Shown in pieces: positions 43,654 to 52,214 of a DNA stretch of 64,000 nt. The DNA lies in NCBI RefSeq assembly GCF_003259505.1, contig NZ_QLLK01000011.1:62001-126000 (forward strand). Direction: 5' to 3'. A program made the position numbers and the translations under genes. How positions within the stretch are numbered: position 1 is the first letter of the stretch; each line of letters starts with the position of its first letter. This stretch comes from Algoriphagus yeomjeoni (lineage in GTDB: Bacteria > Bacteroidota > Bacteroidia > Cytophagales > Cyclobacteriaceae). Below the pieces are notes generated by a model. That model worked only from the letters and a program-made list of their open reading frames with translations. It had not been told where the DNA came from and ran no database searches.

Positions 43654-44358
43654 GTCACATGGAATTGCAATGGTGCTTTTAGGCGAAAATTCAACTTTAT
43701 AGATGAATTGGATGCTGATATCTACGTAATTCAAGAATGTGAAAATCCAGCAGAAGTAAAACACCCTGCTTATTCAGAATGGGCAAAAAACTATCTCTGG
43801 ATCGGGGACACTAAACATAAAGGTTTAGGAATCTTTGCAAAAACTGAAACAACTCTCACCCCTCTAAATTGGACTAATGAATACGAGGGAAATCCAATAA
43901 AGCATTTTTTACCCTGTCAGATAAATTCGGAATTCGACCTAATTGCTGTTTGGACTCATTATAATAGCTCACCAACTTTTGGATATATCGGCCAATTTTG
44001 GAAATACCTTCAACTTCATAAAGTAAATTTCAAAAACTGTTTAATCGTCGGGGATTTCAACAGCAATTCAATCTGGGACAAACCAAAAAGAGCTTGGAAT
44101 CATAGTGAAGTGATAAGGGAGCTTGAAGAATTAAATATCACAAGCTTATATCATTACAATGGAAATCAAATTCAAGGAAATGAAAACCATCCTACTTTTT
44201 ATTTTCAGAAAAATCTAAATAAGCCATATCATATCGATTACATTTTCGGAAGTTCTACTTTCAGAAATAATCTTCAAAAACTAGAAATCGGAAGTGTTGA
44301 AAATTGGTTAAAACTTAGTGATCATCTTCCTCTGGAATGTGAATTTTCCAATATTTAA
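43645..44358 (+). CDS. Endonuclease/exonuclease/phosphatase (EEP) family protein
   Basis: About 237 residues with the EEP fold. KIVTWNCNGAFRRK gives the metal-binding Asn, YVIQECENP the key Glu, LIAVWTHYN and CLIVGDFNSNSIWD the catalytic Asp/Asn pair, and HIDYIFGSS with SDHLPLECEF the final Asp-His. It could act as a nuclease or phosphatase. No ATG fits: TTG at 43645 (giving MKIVTW) or TTG at 43636 are the candidates. The gene looks more A/T-rich than its neighbours and is bracketed by a 19-base inverted repeat, so it may be a transferred cassette. Confidence 0.82.
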   Translation: MKIVTWNCNGAFRRKFNFIDELDADIYVIQECENPAEVKHPAYSEWAKNYLWIGDTKHKGLGIFAKTETTLTPLNWTNEYEGNPIKHFLPCQINSEFDLIAVWTHYNSSPTFGYIGQFWKYLQLHKVNFKNCLIVGDFNSNSIWDKPKRAWNHSEVIRELEELNITSLYHYNGNQIQGNENHPTFYFQKNLNKPYHIDYIFGSSTFRNNLQKLEIGSVENWLKLSDHLPLECEFSNI

Positions 44359-44375
44359 TTTTCAAATTTTTCAAT
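44357..44375. repeat. Right arm of inverted repeat flanking the EEP-family gene
   Basis: Partner of 43635-43653. It lies immediately after the EEP stop codon and touches the end of the convergent helicase gene at 44376. Confidence 0.8.
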
Positions 44376-46304
44376 TCACGACATAAACTCCCAAACACTT
44401 CTATACCCTTCATTCTTCTCAACATACTGAAGTAAGTGATCAAAAAATGGATTTTGAGCTAAGGTGCTGCTATCACCGATCAGTACCAACTTGCGCTTCG
44501 CGCGGGTCAAAGCCACATTCATTCTTCGCTCATCGGCCAAGAACCCAATCTCTCCCGAGTCATTGGACCGAGTCAAGGAAATCATCATCAGATCTCGTTC
44601 CTGTCCCTGAAAACCATCCACCGTATCAATAGTGATCAACTCAGCCAGTGATCTTACATTCGGATACTCAAATCCATCAAAAATCATACTTCGCAGTAAG
44701 CGAACCTGTGCTCCATAGGGCGCTATCAGACCAATTGTCCATCGATTCTCCTTGAAATTGGCAATACCGATTCTCAAGATCAACTCATTCAGGTAGCGAC
44801 AGGCAAATCCAGCTTCTTTGGGATTGAAGGTACTTAGGCTTTCCATTTCCTTTTGATCCGTAAAACCTGCCCCTGCCGTATCGATCCATTCTATCACATT
44901 TCCTTCAGCTGCAAAAACATGAACTTTAGTACTTTCGTCAGCTATCAGTTTCCCTTGATAAAACTGCTCATTAGAAAAGCCCATAATTACTTCAGGCATT
45001 CTGTATTGCACCTGCAGCATCTGCGCCGCTTGAGATTTTCTTGCAATCACTTTTTCAAAAAGCGTCTCCGCAAGTCCATCCTTCGCCGATTGATAGGATT
45101 TGATCGTAGGTGGAAGCTGGCAGTGATCACCAGCAAAGACTACTTTCTTTGCCTTCAAAATCGGAATCCAAGTTGCTGCTTCCAGTCCCTGCGCAGCTTC
45201 ATCTATAAAGACCACATCAAACTCCATCCCTTTCAGATTGTATGAAGACGCCCCAACAAGCGTACTGGCAAAAACTTTTGTCCTCTGAAAAATATCGTAT
45301 TGTATGTATTCCTCAAGCGACTTGGAAGCTTCTCTTAATCGGCTGACTTCCGCATACATCAGCTTTCTTTGTGCTCTTTCCTCAGGACCAAAATTCCGCT
45401 TGTACTGCTTGGCAAGTTTCAAGTATTGATCGGTTTCTTTACGAAGCTTCTTCAGATCTCGGTAACTCGTGTGGAATACTGTTTTTGCATCCAACGTCTG
45501 ATTCAGAATCCTTTCTTCCACCCTAGCCGGATGACCAAGACGTAAGGTTTCTATTCCCCGGTCAATTAGCTTTTCTACCAATAGATCCACTGCTGCATTA
45601 CTTGGAGCACAAACTAAAATCGATTCTCCAGCAATCACTGAATCTTGAATTGCTTCGATCAGCGTTGTAGTCTTTCCTGTGCCCGGAGGTCCGTGAACTA
45701 CCGCCACATCTTTGGCATTTGCAATGAGTTCGCAGGCTTGATTTTGGGAAAAATTGAGATTGGGTTTTGCATGAATCTGCTTTTCAGAAAACTGTGGCAT
45801 TTTTTCACCAAGCAGAATATCCTTTAACTCATCCACTCGTTTGTTTTCAGCCGAAATCACTTTCTTCATCGCAAATTCCATTTCCCTATAGCTTGCTTCA
45901 TCAAAAAGTAAATCAACTCCCAACTTGCTGCCATCCATCCATTCTGGAAGTTCATCCGCCTGTAGGGTGACAGCCATGACGTTTTGCCGGACAAAATTTA
46001 TGACGCCATTCACACGATTCTCAGTAGCGTTGTAATATTCATGCGTACTGAAGAAAGAAACTGATTTACCCGAGTTAAAAGCCGAGGCATAACTGGAATC
46101 AGCCCGTTCCACCTCTACGATTAGGCGCTCACCCATCCCGATTTTACTCTTTTTCAATTGAATCGGGTGCCAAGTGATCCCGGCTTTTTTCTTATCTGCA
46201 AGAGAAGAATTCAGGAATTTCTGCTTGTATTGGGCCAGATCTTCCTGCCATTCCAATTTCAAAAGTTTCAGACCTTTCTTTAATTCCTCAGTGACTTTGT
46301 CCAT
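44376..46304 (-). CDS. SF1 helicase, IGHMBP2/UPF1-like
   Basis: A 642-residue superfamily 1 helicase. Motif I GPPGTGKTTTLIEA (about 206), Ia VCAPSNAAVDLL, II FIDEAAQGLEAATW, III FAGDHCQLPPT, IV LQVQYRMPEVI, V TVDGFQGQERD and VI NVALTRAKRKLVLIGD are in the right order. The N-terminal beta-barrel region (about 40-140) matches the UPF1/IGHMBP2-like 1B-type domain. It would unwind DNA or RNA 5' to 3'. The ATG at 46304 is preferred to TTG at 46307. The protein is monocistronic and convergent with the EEP gene. Confidence 0.93.
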   Translation of the reverse strand: MDKVTEELKKGLKLLKLEWQEDLAQYKQKFLNSSLADKKKAGITWHPIQLKKSKIGMGERLIVEVERADSSYASAFNSGKSVSFFSTHEYYNATENRVNGVINFVRQNVMAVTLQADELPEWMDGSKLGVDLLFDEASYREMEFAMKKVISAENKRVDELKDILLGEKMPQFSEKQIHAKPNLNFSQNQACELIANAKDVAVVHGPPGTGKTTTLIEAIQDSVIAGESILVCAPSNAAVDLLVEKLIDRGIETLRLGHPARVEERILNQTLDAKTVFHTSYRDLKKLRKETDQYLKLAKQYKRNFGPEERAQRKLMYAEVSRLREASKSLEEYIQYDIFQRTKVFASTLVGASSYNLKGMEFDVVFIDEAAQGLEAATWIPILKAKKVVFAGDHCQLPPTIKSYQSAKDGLAETLFEKVIARKSQAAQMLQVQYRMPEVIMGFSNEQFYQGKLIADESTKVHVFAAEGNVIEWIDTAGAGFTDQKEMESLSTFNPKEAGFACRYLNELILRIGIANFKENRWTIGLIAPYGAQVRLLRSMIFDGFEYPNVRSLAELITIDTVDGFQGQERDLMMISLTRSNDSGEIGFLADERRMNVALTRAKRKLVLIGDSSTLAQNPFFDHLLQYVEKNEGYRSVWEFMS

Positions 46305-46366
46305 CAATCCGTATTTTAGACGAAACTAATGAAAAGCTCCCGAGTTTTCCCAACTAAGCTAATCCT

Positions 46367-46972
46367 ATGAATTACCTCGCTCATGCCTATCTTTCTTTTG
46401 GTCAAGATGAGGTGCTCGTTGGGAATTTCATTGGGGATTTTGTGAAGGGAAAGATGATGGATACCTTTCCTCAGGAAGTTCAAAATGGCATCAAGTTACA
46501 TCGGGCTATTGACCTCTATACGGACACACATCCGCTGGTCAAAGCTGGACAAACCTATCTCCGTCCCAAATTCAGGCATTATTCCACGGTCATCACAGAT
46601 ATTTTCTTTGATCATTTTCTTGCGAAGAATTGGGAGAAGTATTCTGACATCCCTTTGCAAGACTTTACACAGAATACATTTTCTACTTTGAAACATCACA
46701 GACAGCTTTTCCCAGATCGCTTCGCTAACATGTTTGAATGGATGGAAAAAGATAACTGGTTGTTGAAATACAGAGATATGGATGGCATACGACAAACGCT
46801 TACCGGAATGTCCCGTAGAACTCGCTTTCCTTCCAAAATGGAAGTAGCACATCTTTCCTTAATTGAAAAAGAAGCAGAATTTGCAGTGATATTCTTCGCT
46901 TTCTTCAAGGATTTGGAGACTTTTGCACGAGAAAAATTACTAGAAATTCAACATTCCAATGCTGGTCATTAA
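46367..46972 (+). CDS. Acyl carrier protein phosphodiesterase (AcpH-like)
   Basis: A 201-residue protein of the ACP phosphodiesterase (DUF479) family, which removes 4'-phosphopantetheine from acyl carrier protein. MNYLAHAYLSF, VGNFIGDFVKGK, GIKLHRAIDLYTDTHP, FRHYSTVITDIFFDHFLAKNW and FFAFFKDLETFARE are the classical order, with metal-binding His/Asp residues of an HD-like helical fold. Its last 14 bases overlap the start of a small membrane-protein gene. Confidence 0.9.
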   Translation: MNYLAHAYLSFGQDEVLVGNFIGDFVKGKMMDTFPQEVQNGIKLHRAIDLYTDTHPLVKAGQTYLRPKFRHYSTVITDIFFDHFLAKNWEKYSDIPLQDFTQNTFSTLKHHRQLFPDRFANMFEWMEKDNWLLKYRDMDGIRQTLTGMSRRTRFPSKMEVAHLSLIEKEAEFAVIFFAFFKDLETFAREKLLEIQHSNAGH

Positions 46973-47408
46973 ACCAAAAGTATCCACATATATTTCATTA
47001 AGCCTAGTATTACTCATCCTAATTGCGGGTTTAGTGTATATTCTCAGAGATTTCGCTTACACCGGGAGTTTCGGGATCTGGTATTATTTGATTGCCTGCT
47101 CTATTATCACTTTGGTGATTTTGATGCTCTTGGTGAAAATGCTGGCAGGGTACCGGTTTATCACCGCAGGCAGGGATCAAATTATTGTCAAATTACCTTT
47201 AAGAGGATACAGCAAAACTTATCCTGTTTCTCAGATTCTGGCTTGGGAAGAAGAAATTGTGAAAGCGAACAAAAAGGAATTCCGTCAAGTGACTATTGCA
47301 TTTTCGGATCATCAGTCCATCTCAGTTTCCAATCATGAGCACGAAGCCTATCAAGATCTAGTGGCGTATTTAGCTAAAAAAGCTGGGAAGCAGAAGGTGA
47401 AGAAGTGA
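46959..47408 (+). CDS. Small membrane protein with PH-like C-terminal domain
   Basis: A 149-residue protein with two transmembrane helices (about 9-29 and 41-62) and a soluble C-terminal part (about 65-140) with strands FITAGRDQIIVKLPL, KTYPVSQILAWEEE and FRQVTIAFSDHQSISVSN, a pattern seen in bacterial PH-like domains. It overlaps acpH by 14 bases, so it is translated from the same mRNA. No function is known and I cannot assign a family with certainty. Confidence 0.6.
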   Translation: MLVIKPKVSTYISLSLVLLILIAGLVYILRDFAYTGSFGIWYYLIACSIITLVILMLLVKMLAGYRFITAGRDQIIVKLPLRGYSKTYPVSQILAWEEEIVKANKKEFRQVTIAFSDHQSISVSNHEHEAYQDLVAYLAKKAGKQKVKK

Positions 47409-47580
47409 TGTGTCTGGTGACCGGTGTCCGGTGTCGGATGACCGATGCTGGTACTTGGTAAAATGTAGTAAGTGGAAAGTCTGAAGTCTGAAATCTGAAG
47501 TGTAAAATCTTCGCCTCCGTTCGTGTCTCCTTTGGTAATAAATAAATGCCTCCGTTCGTGTCTCAGGAACGGTTAAAAAA

Positions 47581-47609
47581 AAGTCCAGCTTCTGGAGAAG
47601 CAGGACAAC
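47581..47609. repeat. Dispersed hairpin repeat, copy 2
   Basis: Identical over 29 bases to 39218-39246. A truncated further copy, GAAGCAGGACAAC, follows at 47614-47626, giving a short tandem character. Confidence 0.85.
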
Positions 47610-47686
47610 AAACGAAGCAGGACAACGAAAGAAGCTGCGCCCTCTGCGAAATCCTCTGCATGCTTTGTGGTAAAAAAAATTAAACG

Positions 47687-47715
47687 AAAAAAGCCTGAGA
47701 TCAATCTCAGGCTTT
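47687..47715 (-). terminator. Rho-independent terminator after pyrophosphatase
   Basis: AAGCCTGAGA (47691-47700) and TCTCAGGCTT (47705-47714) are perfect arms around TCAA; on the minus strand the stem is followed by TTTTTCG. It starts five bases past the ppa stop codon. Confidence 0.9.
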
Positions 47716-47719
47716 CAGT

Positions 47720-48259
47720 TTATCGTTTAGTTCTAAAGTTTTGATCATACAAATCAACACTTTCTTTGATGATTCGCATGGCGTCTTCTTTGCCAAGGAA
47801 GTCTTCTACTTTTACTTCTTTGTTCTCGAGCTTCTTATAATCCTCAAAGAATCGATGAACTTCTTTCATCAAATGTGGTGGAAGATCATCAATATCATCA
47901 ATATAGTTCACGGACTGGTCTCCAGCTGCTACTGCGATGATCTTATCATCCGCCTCTCCACCATCGATCATTCTCATTACCCCAATCACTTTGGCCTCAA
48001 CCAAACACATGGATGGAATATCAATCTGAGAAATTATAAGGATATCCAAGGGATCATGATCCTCGCAGAAAGTCTGAGGAATGAATCCATAATTTGCTGG
48101 ATAATGCACCGCGGAGAAAAGCACACGGTCAAGCATCAGCATACCGGTTTTTTTATCCAACTCGTACTTACCTTTGCTACCCTTAGGTATTTCAATTACA
48201 CCTGTTACGAATTCAGGGGCATTTTTCCCGATGTTGACGTCATGCCAGGGATTAATCAT
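47720..48259 (-). CDS. ppa: Inorganic diphosphatase, family I
   Basis: A 179-residue soluble pyrophosphatase that hydrolyses PPi to two phosphates in the cytoplasm. [40 protein letters not shown] and the central metal-binding [14 protein letters not shown] (DxxxxD-type) are all present. It is a single-gene unit with its own terminator. Confidence 0.95.
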   Translation of the reverse strand: MINPWHDVNIGKNAPEFVTGVIEIPKGSKGKYELDKKTGMLMLDRVLFSAVHYPANYGFIPQTFCEDHDPLDILIISQIDIPSMCLVEAKVIGVMRMIDGGEADDKIIAVAAGDQSVNYIDDIDDLPPHLMKEVHRFFEDYKKLENKEVKVEDFLGKEDAMRIIKESVDLYDQNFRTKR

Positions 48260-48348
48260 AATATCTTGAATTAGTTAATAAAAAGTCGAGCTTTTTAAGA
48301 GCTCAGGCAAAGATACAGTTTAGCTCGTAAATGACCAGAAATCACCTA

Positions 48349-49434
48349 CTATTTCATGCTTGGCAAAACGACTTTGAATGTACTGCCTTCTCCAAATACC
48401 GAATACAGATCTACTTTCCCGCCCATTTGCTCTACTGCTTCTTTTACCATATATAGACCTAAACCGGTTCCTACATTCTTTTGTGTTGCTCGGGAAAATA
48501 AATTGAAAACATCGAGGTGATGCTTTTCTTCTATGCCAATACCATTATCTGAAAGAGTGATAGTTGCAAATTTTTCATCGACTTCAATATTCAAATTTAT
48601 CTTATTATCAGTTTGATCTCCTTTCTGGAATTGAACCGAATTGCTAAATAGGTTATTCAGTATAACTCTGATTTTCGAGTCATCTGAATAGAAAAGACTA
48701 GGCTGATTAATTTGGATATCAAGCTGAATGTGGTCAATAATAAACTTCGCTTTATACGCAACAAGCTGTTGCTCAACAACTTCTTTGAAATTGATTTCAG
48801 AGATTTTATTATCAATCTTAGTTGATCTATAGAAGTCAAGCATTTTGTAGATATAATCGTCCAACTTACCAGTTGCACTATCTATCATATCAAAATATTC
48901 CATAGCGGCCGGGTCCTTAAGCTCCATTTTAGCCAATTTGGAAACACCTGAAATGCTCATTAATGGTCCTCTTAATTCATGTGACAAGCTGTAAACAAAC
49001 TGATTCATCTCAGAATGAAGCTTTTTGAGCTTTAGATTTTTGTCTTTGAGCTCTCGACGCATAAAGTAAATATCCGCAGCGTTTTTAATAGAGTTTTTTA
49101 TTTGCTCAATATTCCAAGGCTTATCAATAAATCGATACACTTCGCCTTTATTAATAGCATCAATAACTGAGGCGATGTCAGAATAGCCAGTAAGCAGTAT
49201 CCTGATGGGATCAGGATTAAACTTCACCAACTCCTCAAAGAATTCGGTACCAGTCATTCCTGGCATTCTTTGATCGGCAATTACTACATGGACTTCTTCC
49301 TCCGCGGCGATTTTTAAACCCTCATCAGCATCTATAGCTGTAAAAATTTTAAAGTCCTTTCTTAAAGTAGCCCTGAAAGACTTTAGGTTGTTGTCTTCAT
49401 CGTCTATATAAAGGACATGGATTTTATCATTCAT
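48349..49434 (-). CDS. REC-histidine kinase (response regulator fused to HisKA-HATPase)
   Basis: A 361-residue protein: receiver domain (1-120; DD at 11-12, Asp54 in VVIADQRMPG, Lys105 in IDKPW), a short coiled linker (125-145), HisKA with His152 in SLSHELRGPLMS, and an HATPase (SNSVQFQKG, LSDNGIGIEE, NVGTGLGLYMV). It has no transmembrane segment. It is the last gene of the four-gene operon and overlaps the 7TMR-DISM kinase by eight bases. Its receiver is closely similar to the divergent REC protein at 54677-55150. It probably takes phosphate from the upstream kinase and passes a signal on; the output partner is not in view. Confidence 0.93.
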   Translation of the reverse strand: MNDKIHVLYIDDEDNNLKSFRATLRKDFKIFTAIDADEGLKIAAEEEVHVVIADQRMPGMTGTEFFEELVKFNPDPIRILLTGYSDIASVIDAINKGEVYRFIDKPWNIEQIKNSIKNAADIYFMRRELKDKNLKLKKLHSEMNQFVYSLSHELRGPLMSISGVSKLAKMELKDPAAMEYFDMIDSATGKLDDYIYKMLDFYRSTKIDNKISEINFKEVVEQQLVAYKAKFIIDHIQLDIQINQPSLFYSDDSKIRVILNNLFSNSVQFQKGDQTDNKINLNIEVDEKFATITLSDNGIGIEEKHHLDVFNLFSRATQKNVGTGLGLYMVKEAVEQMGGKVDLYSVFGEGSTFKVVLPSMK

Positions 49435-51526
49435 AGCGTTGAGAGCTTTGGTAAATAGGAAGTGTTATTTTAAATGTAGTCCCCTGGCCCTCTTCCGTAA
49501 TTACTTCCAGCGTTCCTTTGTGATTTTCAATAATAGAGTAAACAATTGAAAGCCCCAAACCCGTACCCTTACCAACTGCCTTTGTAGTAAAGAAAGGTTC
49601 AAATATTCGTTGCTTTACATGATCAGGCATACCTGGCCCATTATCTGAAATTTCAATACTCACAAAATCTCCCAATGACCTGGTTCGAAGTTCAATTATT
49701 GGATCAGCAATAGTGTCTACATGGTCAGCTAGGGCATGAACAGCATTGTTGATAATATTCATAAAAACCTGGTTGATTTTACCAGCGAGACACTCAACCA
49801 AAGGCAGCTCACCGAAGTCACGAACAATGCGGATTTTGGTTGGCATGGTGCTATTTAACAGGATAATTGTACTGTTTATCCCGTCATGCACATCCACCTT
49901 TTTCATATCCTGCTCATCCACACGAGAGAACAACCGGAGACCTTTTACAATTTCCACAGTTCTCTTTGCCCCATCATCCATACCTTTGAGCAATTGGTCA
50001 ACTTCATCGAGCACGTATTCCAATTCAAGATCTTCTTCGAGCTGCTTGGCTTCTTTCTGCGATTCTGGAGTAAATTCCTTAGCTCCGGTAGTTCTATAAA
50101 ACTCAATCACTTCCATAATATCCTTAATATCCCGCTTGAGCGGCATAATATTAGAACTAACAAAGTTGATCGGGTTGTTTATTTCATGTGCAATACCCGC
50201 AGTTAACTGGCCAAGAGAAGCCATTTTTTCTTGATTCACTAGCTGGCTCTGGGTGTTTTGTAAGTTTCGAAGTGCCTGCTCGAGTTCGTCTGTTCTAATT
50301 TTGACTTTTTCTTCTAGCATAGAATTCTGCTCACGAACTAATTGTTCATTTTCAGCTAGGACGATTAGACGTTCGGCTTGTTCTTTTTCCTTTTCTTTCT
50401 TTAGAATATTTATTTTGTCGGCCAGAGCAAATGACAGTAAAAGCGCTTCGAATACAGAACCAAAGGTGAACACATAACTAGTGAAGAAACTATTTGGTAA
50501 AATATTTAAATCTCCCAGTAAAAATATGATCATACTGCAGATCAATAAGGACCAGGAAATTAAAAAGAACTTTGCGGGTCTATATCCTCTGGAAAGGCTG
50601 TAAGATGAAATAAATAGCAAGTAAAAAGGCACAATACCCAAGAAGACCTGTAAAAATCTGAACTTCAATTGACCAATGCCAAAGTCAAATAAAAAGGTTA
50701 ATAAAATGAATACATAAACAACAATTATACTAACTCCAATTTTATAAAAGTTCTTGTTAAAGACTTTAATTTTGAGAAAACTCAAGGAATAAAATATCCC
50801 AACAATATTGACAAGTGCAGTACTGACATAAAATCCGTATTCTTTTAGAAAAACACTATTTGGCCATAATAATGCATCGACATACCCACCTAAAATCCCT
50901 TGGGTAACACCAACAAAAAATATGTAGGTGATATATAAACCATATAAGCTATCCTTTGTAGAAACCCACAAAAAGAGATTGTAAAAGAACATAGCCAACA
51001 CAATTCCGAAGTAGATTCCAAAAACAAGGTTCCGTTCATCTAAAGTCAAATACTCTTTTTTATCACTAAGCAAGGATATTGGGACATTTACATTACCAAA
51101 ACTCCTAACCATCAGGTTGTAAGTCAAGGAATTATCGCCTGAGATATCTGCAAAATTAAACAGTGAGTTGAAGTCCTCATCAACTACATTAACCCTTCCC
51201 ATTTTTTTCAGTAGTACTCCATCAGCATTGTAAACCTCAATCTCATTTAGCATAGGATTGCTTAGTGAGAGAATAAGGTTATCGGAGTTCTTTTGTGCTT
51301 CTGTAAGCACTATTCGTATCCAAAAACTAGAGTCTGAATAGCCAAGGGATAAGAATTCACCATCGGAATTCTGGAGGTTGGAATTTGGTATAGCAATAAA
51401 ATCCTCTATATCGTGAATCTCTTGAGATTCAGCAGTCCAGCCTATAAATTCAAATTGATTCTTAGACTTTTCGCCACAAGATGACAGTAATACCAACGCT
51501 AAAAATATATATATATATTTTATCAT
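49427..51526 (-). CDS. 7TMR-DISM sensor histidine kinase (lipoprotein)
   Basis: A 699-residue membrane kinase. A lipobox (LLSSC, Cys17) precedes an extracytoplasmic 7TMR-DISM ligand-binding domain (about 30-155, with SDSSFWIRI), seven transmembrane helices (about 165-370), a coiled coil (372-435), HisKA with His447 in LTAGIAHEINNPINF, and an HATPase (NNAVHAL, DNGPGMPD, GKGTGLGLSIVYSI). DISM domains often bind small molecules or carbohydrates. The 5' end contains an (AT)7 tract (51505-51518). It overlaps the genes on both sides by four and eight bases. Confidence 0.93.
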   Translation of the reverse strand: MIKYIYIFLALVLLSSCGEKSKNQFEFIGWTAESQEIHDIEDFIAIPNSNLQNSDGEFLSLGYSDSSFWIRIVLTEAQKNSDNLILSLSNPMLNEIEVYNADGVLLKKMGRVNVVDEDFNSLFNFADISGDNSLTYNLMVRSFGNVNVPISLLSDKKEYLTLDERNLVFGIYFGIVLAMFFYNLFLWVSTKDSLYGLYITYIFFVGVTQGILGGYVDALLWPNSVFLKEYGFYVSTALVNIVGIFYSLSFLKIKVFNKNFYKIGVSIIVVYVFILLTFLFDFGIGQLKFRFLQVFLGIVPFYLLFISSYSLSRGYRPAKFFLISWSLLICSMIIFLLGDLNILPNSFFTSYVFTFGSVFEALLLSFALADKINILKKEKEKEQAERLIVLAENEQLVREQNSMLEEKVKIRTDELEQALRNLQNTQSQLVNQEKMASLGQLTAGIAHEINNPINFVSSNIMPLKRDIKDIMEVIEFYRTTGAKEFTPESQKEAKQLEEDLELEYVLDEVDQLLKGMDDGAKRTVEIVKGLRLFSRVDEQDMKKVDVHDGINSTIILLNSTMPTKIRIVRDFGELPLVECLAGKINQVFMNIINNAVHALADHVDTIADPIIELRTRSLGDFVSIEISDNGPGMPDHVKQRIFEPFFTTKAVGKGTGLGLSIVYSIIENHKGTLEVITEEGQGTTFKITLPIYQSSQRYE
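51505..51518. repeat. Dinucleotide (AT)7 tract inside the kinase start region
   Basis: Seven AT units lie within codons 3-8 of the 7TMR-DISM kinase gene (KYIYIF). Gain or loss of one unit would shift the frame right after the start, so the tract could in principle switch the kinase off. Seven units is short for a phase-variable tract. Confidence 0.5.
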
Positions 51527-52209
51527 TGCACATACGATGTATAAGTCAATTTAATCTCTCTCCCTCTATAATTTTCCTCTATCTCTAAGGTATCGTTATC
51601 CCTGATTTTAAAAATGGAATCTCGATGTTCTTGAGTAGTCATAGGTAAATTTTCAGAATCATACATTTTCATAGCTGTAGCGATCAAATCTAATTTTGGA
51701 TAGTAAAATGTCCCATTATTCCCAACCTGCGTCAAAATCTCATAGCCCATTTCTAAACCAAGTTTAACGGTCACCGGAGCGAATAATGCATACAAAGAAG
51801 TAAGGTTAAGCTTTGGAGTGAGTGCTAAGCACGCTTTAGACATAAAAATTGCGCCTATTCCAAGACCAGTGATTTTCCTTGAATTCCACATACCACAAAT
51901 TTCACCAGTGCCTGCATCAATATCCTTTTCGATCACATCTTTGATACTGCTATCCAACTCCTCAATTGCCTCAACCATTGGTAGCGGGTAATCTTTATTT
52001 GCCCGGTGGATTCTCGCTCCCCCGTAGATCAATCCATCTTCATCTGACTCCACGATTACTACAATGACGTCGGGATTATTTATCCAACTATTGTTGGCAG
52101 AAGTCACTTTCTTAACACCTATGCTTTCCAGTACCTGTCGATGTCCTTCTATGAACTTCTGGCACCGCTCAGGGTCATTTATTGCTCTAAATGCGATTAA
52201 TTTGAACAT
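51523..52209 (-). CDS. GNAT-fold acyltransferase, autoinducer-synthase/FeeM-like
   Basis: A 228-residue protein I read as an N-acyltransferase of the LuxI/FeeM-type GNAT group. VIVVIVESDEDGLIYGGARIH (about 48-68) resembles the central strand pair of that fold, then EEL and IEKDIDAGTGEICGMWNSRKI (about 94-113, matching the 'E...R' active-site strand of autoinducer synthases), GLGIGAIFMSKACLAL (CoA/ACP-binding loop and helix), LTSLYALFAPVTVKLGLEMGYE and a C-terminal strand. The acyl donor and acceptor are unknown. It overlaps the sensor kinase by four bases (ATGA) and begins five bases after the ThiF-nitroreductase gene. Confidence 0.55.
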   Translation of the reverse strand: MFKLIAFRAINDPERCQKFIEGHRQVLESIGVKKVTSANNSWINNPDVIVVIVESDEDGLIYGGARIHRANKDYPLPMVEAIEELDSSIKDVIEKDIDAGTGEICGMWNSRKITGLGIGAIFMSKACLALTPKLNLTSLYALFAPVTVKLGLEMGYEILTQVGNNGTFYYPKLDLIATAMKMYDSENLPMTTQEHRDSIFKIRDNDTLEIEENYRGREIKLTYTSYVQ

Positions 52210-52214
52210 CAGGA

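Larger units (their letters stand above)
47409..47719. other. Repeat-rich intergenic region
   Basis: This 311-base gap contains no gene. In order it has degenerate GGTGTCCGGTGTCGG and AGTCTGAAGTCTGAAATC units (47409-47500), two direct copies of GCCTCCGTTCGTGTCTC at 47513-47529 and 47548-47564 (35-base period), the hairpin repeat shared with 39218-39246 (at 47581-47609), a CCCTCTGCG stretch, and the pyrophosphatase terminator. Confidence 0.75.

Noticed and set aside
47513-47564. CRISPR-like direct repeats
   Set aside because: Only two repeats, an 18-base spacer and no cas genes in the window.
47741-48274. 177-codon frame opposite the pyrophosphatase gene
   Set aside because: The minus-strand frame is a textbook pyrophosphatase; the opposite frame is rich in Ile, His and Phe without motifs.
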